From contig JASJFT010000125.1 in the NCBI GenBank assembly GCA_030770425.1, forward strand, positions 62,001 to 126,000: a DNA stretch of 64,000 nucleotides, given 5' to 3'. Below are positions 55,743 to 64,000 of this stretch, one piece after another. Positions within the stretch are counted from its first letter, which is position 1, and each line of letters begins with the position of its first letter. The DNA is from Darksidea phi. Lineage: Eukaryota; Ascomycota; Dothideomycetes; Pleosporales; Lentitheciaceae. Under the pieces are notes generated by a model that saw only the letters and a program-made list of their open reading frames with translations, had not been told where the DNA came from and ran no database searches. Position numbers and translations under genes: made by a program.

Positions 55743-57671
55743 TTATGCATTTACCCGGTCCAGCATCCCCACCAAGCTGTCATATCCAGAGTACTTCGCA
55801 AGCAGTTGCGCAACAATCCAGACTATAGCCATGGGAATCATACCAATGACCTTGATGAAAGTGGGTGGCTCTTGATGAACGATGAGCTGCTCTTGGTTCA
55901 CGTCGACATACTCGTAGTCAGACGAGTTCAATGCAGCTTCAGAGTGGCATATGAAATGCGAAGGATTGCTGAGAAATTTCTGTTGGATGGTCAGTATGCG
56001 TAACGCTAATCGGGTGGAATTCAAGAAGGAAAATGGTTGTCGGCATCGTGGAGCTTACCTGTACAGCAGCTTCGATATCGTCCTCGGAAGCATCAACCGA
56101 CTTGCTGCACTCACGAATGAACAGAGCAATGTCCCAAACCGGCGCGTTCGTCTTGAAGGTGGTTCTGAATAGGTCGCCGTCACGACCGGGAATCTCAAGC
56201 TTGTACTGGACATGCTCACCCTCCTCGACCCCACTGTTCTTCTGCCATTCCTCCGCGCTCCCGGATAGCTCCTCTTCTTCCTGGACGAAAGAGGACGACG
56301 AGCCCTTTTTGCTTCCCTCCATCCATGCACTAACGCGTGGCTTCGTCGGCGACCCCAGCATAGCCAGAATCCCCGTAGTTGCATCTTCTATGGCTGGATC
56401 AATGGGTCCGAGATCCATCTCCCGATATTGCTCTAGATCCTCATCATTTTCGTTGGTTCCCCCAATACCCTCGGACACCTCAACTTGCCGAGCCTCCTTG
56501 GCTAGCTCAGCGATCTCTTCGGGTAAAGAAGCATTGCGCCGGGATTTTGAGGTGCTATTTCCCTTGTCTTTGAGCTGCTTGAAGTACTTGAGGGTGCTAT
56601 TGAAAGGCGTGTCGGGCATGGGGAGGTCTGAGGTGAATGCGACGTGTTTACTGCCGTTATTGCCGATCGAAGTAGGCATGCGGTTGAAGGAGGGAGAAGA
56701 AGCGCCTCGGAGGAGAGTGCTTATGTCGTGCTCAGAGAATGGACTACAATGTTAGCAAAGCTCATTGGGATGGGTGTCAGTGTCTGTTGTCCTAAGCTTA
56801 ATGCCGTGCTGATTTGCCAAACACGAGCGTTCGCTCTATGATACAAGACACTCAATCTGTACCGGAGAGTTGCATACCTAAGGGTATGGCCGAATATGGG
56901 CGACACCAGTTCCTCATTTTCATCATAGGGGTTCTCCAGCCCAGTCAGACTGAGGCCACTAATCTCATTCGCGCCATCATTCTGCTCGTTGATGTCGAAT
57001 TTCTTACGCTCGTGCTGGATGTGCTCTTCTTCCAGCTTCACCTCAAGCTCAGCGCGACGTTTCCTCAACCGGGCACGCTCCTCCGCGTCATCGCGATCGG
57101 CGTCATACGTGTCGAGCTGGATACCGGACCGAGTACCGGCGCTGTCTTGCTCTCCATGGAAGTCTCCGGTATACTCGATCCGCTCAACTTTATGCTGACC
57201 TTCGTCGTCAGAGTCAAACAGGGCTGAGGGTCCTTCGACAAACGGATCGACGAGCCCACTCTCTTTCGGCTCCTCGGAATCGCTCGGCGGATGTAGAGAA
57301 GAGTCGCTGTTCACCAGATTGGACTCGGCCGAGAATCTACGCTCCGACAAGGCCGGGCTGCTGAAGATGAAGTCTAGGTCTGAGCGAGGTAGCGAGTCGA
57401 TAAGCAGATGATCCATAGGAGAAGAGTCCGGCCTTAGGTCCGAGAGGTTCTCGTTGACCTTTTGAATAGGAATGCGCCTGAAAAGCCCCCGCATCGGCTG
57501 CGGCGATTCCCAAACGCTCGACGCTTTGTCAGACGCGTGTATGGGTGGCGATGAGGCGTTGGCAACAGGCGAAGAAGACATGTTGCCTGTGAGCCCTATA
57601 TCGTGTGCCTGAATTGACGATGCAGATGCACCGCCGATAGGAGAGGTCGGAGGACGGTTTGCTGAAGGCAT
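55743..57671 (-). CDS. Fungal protein of unknown function with C-terminal membrane anchor
   Basis: Exons 56878-57671, 56059-56743 and 55743-55979 give 571 residues in frame. I do not recognise the family. The N-terminal 200 residues are disordered (Ser/Pro/Asp-rich). A charged coiled-coil-like helix follows (AEERARLRKRRAELEVKLEEEH, about 195-217). The middle carries PFSEHDISTLLRG, a run of Lys/Glu-rich sequence and DIALFIRECSKSVDASEDDIEAAVQ. The last 45 residues hold one hydrophobic helix (VIGMIPMAIVWIVAQLLA) before a short tail, suggesting a tail-anchored membrane protein with a cytosolic or nucleoplasmic body. The layout resembles a spindle-pole or nuclear-envelope protein, but that is speculation. 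Confidence 0.75.
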
Positions 57672-58090
57672 TGCGGTCTAGTATCGCGTGCCGCGTGGTT
57701 GAGGATTCCCTAGCGCTTTGCTATGCGACTGAAGAAGGCGCGATGGTGGAGGGCGCGATGGAGGTCAAGAAGAAGTCAGAGTCGGGGGCAGGTGTTTTAT
57801 GGTAATCTGTAGTTATTCGTAGTAAAAACATCGGCGCCGTTGCTAGGCAGAGGCTCTGAGAGGCAGTTGGGTGTGTTGTTATGGCAGCAAATAGGCCAGG
57901 CTAATGAAGGGAAAATAATGGACCTTTGATCAAGAAACACGTACGCTATGAAACGAAGTTATACTACCCTCAGAGCCATGAACATCCTCCGCCACTATCG
58001 ACATCGCCTGCTTCCAGAACAGATTCTTGAAAATTCTATCCCACCCGTCTGACTTCAAATGTCGTCGTCCGCCCTTTCTCTGCCCTCTTC
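57672..58090. other. Intergenic gap
   Basis: Promoter of the unknown gene and 3' flank of the P450 gene. A pyrimidine-rich stretch lies at about 58040-58120 on the plus strand. No gene. Confidence 0.45.
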
Positions 58091-59762
58091 CTAAGCTTCA
58101 ATTCCCCCCTCGCCGACCTTCATGCCCCTCAAGACATACCCATCTCTCCTCGCTTTTGCCACCTCCTGCTCAATTACACCCTTTGCCTTCTCATCCCTCA
58201 CCACCCACCGCACCTTGAACGGCTTAGCGATTGTATTCGCCCCAGCCTCAAAAGCATCGTCGCTCAAATCAACCTTGACCTCCCTTCCACTCTCATCCAC
58301 GGGCGGTCTAATATCGAACGCCCACAGCAACTTAGCCAACACAATAAACATGCTGTTTTCTGCCAAATGTAGCCCCGAGCAGATCCTCCGACCCGCTCCA
58401 AAGTTCCAGTGGTCGCGCTCGGAAGCGGGACCGGCGGCGTAGTCTCCAGACTTCTTAGCGTGGGCGAGGTATCGGCTAGGATTGTATCTAGTGGGGTCAG
58501 TGAAGATCGAAGGGTCGTAGTGGATGGGATACTGCTGGATTGCGACGATGGAATTAGCGGGGATCCAGGTGCTTTTGTAAACGATAGGAGCGGTCGTGTA
58601 GTGCGGCGTTCCAATGTTGGTGACAGGTCTGATCCGCATGGTTTCTTTGACGATGGCGCGGATATACGGCAACTTCTCCTCGTCATCGAAAGTCGGTGAG
58701 CGTGAAAAACCTACCACTTTATCCAGCTCTTCGTACGCTTTAGCACGAATATCCGGATACGCCGAGAGGTACAAAATCGCCGAATTAATCGCCGCAGACG
58801 TGGTTTCCGAGCCAGCTTCAATGAGCGATCCGGCAAGGAACGCGGCTTGCAGCTCTGTAATACCCTGTTTTTCAAAATCATTCTCAATGAGTTGCTTCAC
58901 GAAGCATTCAGGTGCTTGTGTTGTCTCCATCTGCGTACGCAGGGAGGAGAAGAGTGACATCCAGAGTTTGGCTTGACGGTCGAAATACGGTTTGAGAGGT
59001 TTACGCCACCACTGGAGACGTGGTGGTAGACGCGCGAGAAGTGGAAGGGTGTCAGCGAGGTAGGCGCCCGGGGCGGCAATGTTGGAGAAATCGGTCATTA
59101 TACCGTAGATTTCACGAACTTCGTCGCATTCCTGTGCACCGTCAACATGCATACCTCCATCGAGGATGGATCTACCTCACCCACTCAGGAATCCTCCTCC
59201 CGTACGTACTCGTCATAATCACACTAACAGTATACCTCCGCACCGCTCTATACCCAACCTCATTCCCTACCACCTCATCCCCTCCCTTTAGTACCTCCTC
59301 CAACAACATCCTCGCCTCCCACTCCTGACTCGGCTTAAACGTTGCACTTGCCGCGGGCGTCAGCAACTTGTGACTGATTCCCCTCAACTTCCTCCATTCA
59401 TTTCCGTACGGCATGAACAAGAACCTCATCCCACCGCTCAATGCATCACTCCCGACCGGCATGGGCGCCCGTGATGACGAATCTTTACTCTGACGGTCCA
59501 TCACTTCCTTCACTGCATCCGGGGAGCATAGCATGTACCAATCGTTCCATCCAAGCCGGATTTTGTAGATCTCACCATATTCACGAGCCCATGTGGTTAT
59601 TTGACGGTGCGGCCGCGGCCCTAACTGGTGGGCATTGCCGATTAGAGGGAGGCCTTTTGGGCCGGGGGCGGAGCTGTAGCCGCTTGGTGGACGGTTAACT
59701 GTGCGGTTGTAGTAGAGCGCAACAGCTGCTATAACCGCAAGTGCGATGAAAGTGAGCAACAT
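58091..59762 (-). CDS. Cytochrome P450 monooxygenase
   Basis: Heme-thiolate monooxygenase, microsomal. Exons 59181-59762 and 58091-59131 give 540 residues. The N-terminus has one signal-anchor helix (LLTFIALAVIAAVALYY) followed by the Pro-rich hinge PPSGYSSAPGPKGLPLIG. Later: I-helix AGSETTS with the acid-Thr pair, KETMRIRP (ExxR), ESERDHWNFG-type region (ASERDHWNF) and the heme-binding FGAGRRICSG with the Cys ligand. The intron junction gives RIPEW|ECDEVREIYG. ATG 59762 was chosen over 59879 since it starts directly at the anchor. It resembles multifunctional P450s of the O-methylsterigmatocystin-oxidoreductase/CYP620-like type; substrate unknown. Next to a C2H2 regulator. Confidence 0.93.
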
Positions 59763-60325
59763 GATGTGGGGCAATGGTGCGGTCCACGATTGGTGATCGG
59801 TGATTTGTGAGATAGAATGTAATATTCGGAAAGCGTGAAATGTGCAAAAGTGGTGTAAATGGATGCAATCATACTCCAATACATACTGGTCGGGGGAGGG
59901 GTTGCGAATACCTAGAGCTACCCCACATAGATTCGGGACTCGTGGACTGGGGTGTGCAACGCGTTCATCGGACCACTAATGCGGAGTAGCCTCTGTGGGG
60001 TGCGTTTGGATTTCCAGAATGCTTGCTGCTTAGCGGCTATTTATGGTGCCATCGTCCTGCGATTGCTTTCTCCTTACTGTGGAGAGCGATTGGCACTACG
60101 TGCATTGCTATAAAGCTAGGACTATCCAAATACTTTGCACACCGATCCCTCCCCATGACTGCTCATCCAAGCAATTCCCAACCGTACAACGCCGTCCCAT
60201 GCATGCCATAACTATAACGATCGATGCGGATCTACAGATGCTGCTATGTAGAGTGGTGACTATCCCCTTCCCCAAATGTCGCGTAACGCTGTAAGCGACA
60301 AAAACGAGAAAGGAGATTGTAACCG
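59763..60325. other. Intergenic gap
   Basis: Promoter of the P450 gene (minus) and 3' flank of the C2H2 regulator gene; no gene recognised. Confidence 0.5.
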
Positions 60326-63300
60326 TCACGCCTCATCACTATCCGGACCGTCCGTTTCCGTCAGGTCATCACTCATAATGTGGAGAATTTGGGAGAATGT
60401 CCTGCTCTTCCACCGACCCGTGCCGTCCATTAAGTCGGCGCAGTGAAGCAGTGTCCTTCGTGCTGCGAGATAACCCCCTTCGAGAGCGATGCCGGTAATG
60501 CTAAAGGGTCCACCGTTCCGAATGAAACTAAGTGCCGAGTTGTCCCCGAACCCGAGCGGCGCACCCGGCGAGCGTGGAGTGTCGATGAGGCCAACCTGCC
60601 CTACACATGACCAATCCACGAGCTCGAGCAGCTCGATGCAGTTGTCATTAGTCCCGCAGCCAGTAGAGGGCGGAATCGTGAAGATGTAGAGGCCGAGGAC
60701 TAATGCGGCCTGGAAAAGCGCAACAACGCTGTGTGGGTTGACAGTATCGGAGACCTTTCTGTCAAAGAGAAGCTTGTAGATGTGGGCAGCGTGAAGCACC
60801 GAGCGTCGGGCGGAAGGAGTCTGCGACCACGCGGAGATGTCCTCTAATGCATTGACTGCCGGACCAGGTCCCGCCCGCCCTGCAGCGAGTTCAAAATAGC
60901 GAGTGTTGGCCCCAAGCATCATGCAGGAGGCATGCCAAAGTACGGCGGAGTTCAGATCCGCCGTCCTCAAGGCGTCGATAGATGACGAAGAGAGATTGAT
61001 CAAGAGGGGTATTAGCTCGCGACTTCGCGAATCTTCAGCAAATATGCGCCACGGCTCGAGATGTTTGTGCGGCCCATTAATGTTGGCTAGCCGATCGTTC
61101 GATTCATACACCCGGAGGAGAAAGAGGGTTAGTAAGCTCCTGAGTGTGCTAGGGTCGAGTTTCAAACCTGGCGTAGGCAGGTAGGAGGGCGTAATCCGAT
61201 TCAGATTTATCCTGGCGCCTCGCTGTACGAGATGAAACCATTTGGTTGCGGAGTTGGCGTGATAAAGATTGTATTCCGAGGAGGGTATAATCTGTACTGA
61301 TTCCGGCCTTATTATTGGTGATGTAGACAGGTACGCCGCATACCAGCAATCCGCCTCCAAAAGACCAAAGATGATCCTAGCTTCTGTCAGAACAGTAATG
61401 GCGAAAGGACGACCAAAACTCACCGCTTAGCGCATTCTATCCTGCACCAAGCCTTCCACCGCGCTTCAACATCTAGTATTTCATCCAGATATGATTCTGG
61501 CGGCGGGCTCTCGTTTGCGGAAAACAACCCGTGATTTTGTGCAGCCTTTTCTGTCAGTCTACGCCAATGAGAACGTCTCGTCTGGCTTACCGAGATGAGA
61601 TCATTGTAGAGATTTTCCGCTTGTGAAATCCGGCTTTTTCTCTACCCATAATCAGTAACAATTGCACAACTTGCTCTGTTGCTTCTTACGCCGGTGATAG
61701 AGGCGAGGTTGAGAGCCAAAAGCCCTGTAGCCATGGTGCGCATTTGCTGCTCCGGTGGATGATCTCCTGTCGATAGTGATCGAACTTCTGCAGTGGCCAT
61801 CTGAAGTACGACCTGCATGCAGAAATCAGCATTTGTGATGAATGAGCCGTACCTAGCTGAAGGCCTACCGGAAATGTGCGCGATACGAATTTTGAAGCTC
61901 CCCCTGTACCGAGAATACTGAGCCCGATAAGGCACATGCACAGTAGCAACGGTCGTGGGGCATTTTTTGCTGAGAAGGTCGGAATGTGGACGATTGGTAG
62001 AGTTGGATGAAAATAGTAGAGGTACATCTCCAGCGCAATGTCGAGAAACTCTGCTCGCGGAAACGGCACGCCATCGCCTCCAGGACTAGTGCCAGCGTCA
62101 CCACTTGACGATGCAGTGTCTACGTAAGACTCGGATCGTAGGCTGGCTGATTGAGGGGCGCTGTTAAATGCTCCCTGAAGCATATCTCGGCACTCCTCGT
62201 CTAAGCCCCATCGCGAATTCCTCCTCTCGCGCTCACTGATTGGAGTCTCGATGGCACCGGGTGATATTTCAGAGAGAATATTTGAACAGTCGCATGAGAC
62301 TAAGGATTGCCATAACGTGGGCATTAACCGGGACGGCTTCCGACTTCTCGACGGCCAACAGCTCTCAACTCTCGCAAAGCGTTCCCTGGGTATCCTGCTC
62401 GCGATCGAAACACTGCTGTCGGATGGACTAGCCTGGTTATCTGCACCATTGCGGAATGGGTCGCTTTCGAAGTGGTCGATGGCCATGTGATGGGAATTTG
62501 AGGCAATAAGGTCGCCGTCGAGCGGAAACAGCCATGTTTGGAGGGCATCTGCTGGTGTCCGATTCGGTAGTGGGTGACTGCTCTGCACGAGCTCAAACGC
62601 CCATTGGTCGAGGCTGGAGACATGGCCCTGGGGAGAAAAGGAAAGCATGTCGATGGCGGGATCTATGGGCGGGGGCATGCTGTCTTGGCTACGTGCCATG
62701 AACCGGCCATTCTCGGTCTGTATGTTGATGGGCGATGGCGATCGCCACGGCACGTCGCTCGGAGTGCCGAGGTGCTGTGCGGCGTTGATGAGGGCTTCTA
62801 TCCGGCTGTCGTTGGGGGAAGTGTGCTGGCTGGCGGGGTTTTGCGCGCTTTCTCTATGTGTCTGCTGGGCTTGCTGGGCTTGCTGCGACTCTCTTCGTCT
62901 CGACAGCGGGGACAGGCTCGGATCCTGCTGGTTCTGGGGAGTGCGCTCGGGTCCGGGCGCGGCGTCGCTATGCGATGGGGTCGGATTGGGCTGGGGCGTC
63001 TGCGTGTCGTCGGCGCCCGGTTGGGATGGCTGCTGGTTCTGCTGGCTGGTGCTCAAGCGATTGAGGGCGTTTTGGGCGTGTCCCTTGCAGTGGCGGAACA
63101 AGACGTCGCTACACACTCGTTGGCGGCTAGCTCGCAGCTTTCTGCCATTGCATCTCACCTGCGCGAAAAGTGCTTTTTGCACGTCGGGCACTCGTACGGA
63201 CGCTCCCGGGTGTCTGCCATGCGCGTTAGACCAGGCCTAGGTATTTCCGCATCCATTGAGGCCTACGCGATCGCTCATGGCGCTTCACATGCTCGAGCTT

Positions 63301-63342
63301 GGTGAACTTGCGGTCGCACAAGCTGCACTGCTTCAGGGCCAT
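60326..63342 (-). CDS. C2H2 zinc-finger transcription factor with fungal-specific domain
   Basis: Large nuclear regulator, 920 residues. Exons: 63267-63342, 63159-63213, 61869-63108, 61690-61812, 61424-61641 and 60326-61376. Finger 1 has C6, C9, H22, H26; finger 2 has C34, C37, H50, H54, joined by HTRERPYEC. The two introns split finger 1's end and the HFSR|SDVLFRH tip, giving the classical FSRSD reading. A Pro/Gln/Ser-rich linker (SQQNQQPSQPGADDTQTPQ) follows, then a fungal-specific regulatory region from ~360 (FLDIALEMYLYYFHPTLPIVHIPTF) through EARWKAWCRIECAKR. The 3' acceptor at 61377 was fixed by frame. Regulates unknown genes; the neighbouring P450 is a candidate. Confidence 0.9.
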
Positions 63343-63345
63343 TGT

Positions 63346-63346
<1 letters not shown>

Positions 63347-63376
<30 letters not shown>
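63347..63376. repeat. Ten-unit CGT microsatellite in the 5' leader of the C2H2 gene
   Basis: Perfect (CGT)10 on the plus strand, 5 nt upstream of the chosen ATG (63342). An in-frame upstream ATG at 63468 would translate it as ten Arg. The repeat is the kind that varies in length by slippage. Confidence 0.7.
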
Positions 63377-64000
63377 GATTGAGGTGAATTGGATGAGAAA
63401 TGAGACGCGGCCCTCCGGCCGTCGCTGGCCCCGGCGGGTGATCTGACTGCGGGGAAGCTGTGACCCATGACTCGCCTCGCCCAATATATCCCTGGGATGC
63501 AGCCAATTCAACCTTCATCTACGCCCATCTGCATGCTCACGCCTTCATATTGCACAGCCTGCATGTCTGATCGAACTGGACTAGAGCTGCGTGGCGTCGG
63601 GTACTCACCCGTTACCCGTTTACCCAATACCGGGCCTCATCGACATCCTCAGCATCCGACATCACCCTGATTCCTCCTACAGACAGTTACCGCCCCTGTC
63701 TCCGAGCCTGCGCTTTCCCCTCTCAGACTTGAATGGCGGCCATCCTACCAGCTTTCAGTTTGCTGATGCCAACTGCCCTCGCTCAGTGCATGTGGGGGCC
63801 CTGAAGCTGCACCAGTGGGGCGATGATCAAACTACCCCTGTCTGCTATTGCGTCTGCTAATGCCCAGTCCTTCGAGAAGAATATCAAGAAGGGAAGACGG
63901 CCTAATTCTGATGCCCTCATTGGTGAATTGTTGCCTTCAATCAAGGTTTCCATCTATATGTTTCATGTACTCTAAGCGATCAACATCCGCGCCGCATCGT
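63377..64000. other. Upstream region of the C2H2 gene
   Basis: No gene supported. In-frame ATG 63468 could extend the C2H2 protein by 42 residues. The last ~100 bp hold no signal I recognise. Confidence 0.4.

Overview
This window comes from the nuclear genome of a filamentous ascomycete. The sequence shows genes split by short introns (about 46-140 nt) with GT..AG ends, fungal-only families (Zn2Cys6 and C2H2 regulators with a fungal-specific domain, spherulin-4, Git3-type receptor, acetamidase-like amidase, HAP2/HapB), no operons, and several decayed gene copies with C-to-T type damage. A member of the Dothideomycetes such as Pleosporales is my best guess; that is an inference and was not tested.

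Left third (1-22.5 kb), metabolic. A xanthine dehydrogenase, cut by the window edge, is divergent from an old-yellow-enzyme reductase. Next come a stop-riddled endonuclease/exonuclease/phosphatase pseudogene, an amidase with two tiny exons divergent from a phenol-hydroxylase-like flavoprotein, a polysaccharide deacetylase, a salicylate-hydroxylase-like monooxygenase, a spherulin-4-like protein, a short-chain dehydrogenase, a Zn2Cys6 regulator, a small Pro/Cys-rich protein and an MFS transporter. This set fits use of purine, amide and aromatic substrates, but no cluster function can be proven from sequence.

Middle (22.5-42 kb), gene-poor. It holds the CCAAT-binding subunit HapB with several CCAAT boxes upstream, a pirin, another FAD monooxygenase, two relics (an SF1 helicase and an AAA-type ATPase) in a decayed stretch at 34-38.6 kb, a second MFS transporter and an unknown membrane-type ORF.

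Right third (42-64 kb). A Git3-like GPCR, a secreted class C beta-lactamase-like hydrolase, a CorA-like transporter, a small cupin, a histidine acid phosphatase, a 399-bp MITE with 91-bp inverted repeats just upstream of an F-box-like gene, an unknown protein with a C-terminal membrane anchor, a cytochrome P450 and a large C2H2 regulator.

Exon boundaries were worked out by hand from frame continuity, splice-site consensus and family motifs. Every multi-exon model given here keeps frame from start to stop. Three dispersed copies of one short unknown repeat all lie in 3' flanks of genes. I found no tRNA, rRNA, CRISPR array or PKS/NRPS gene.
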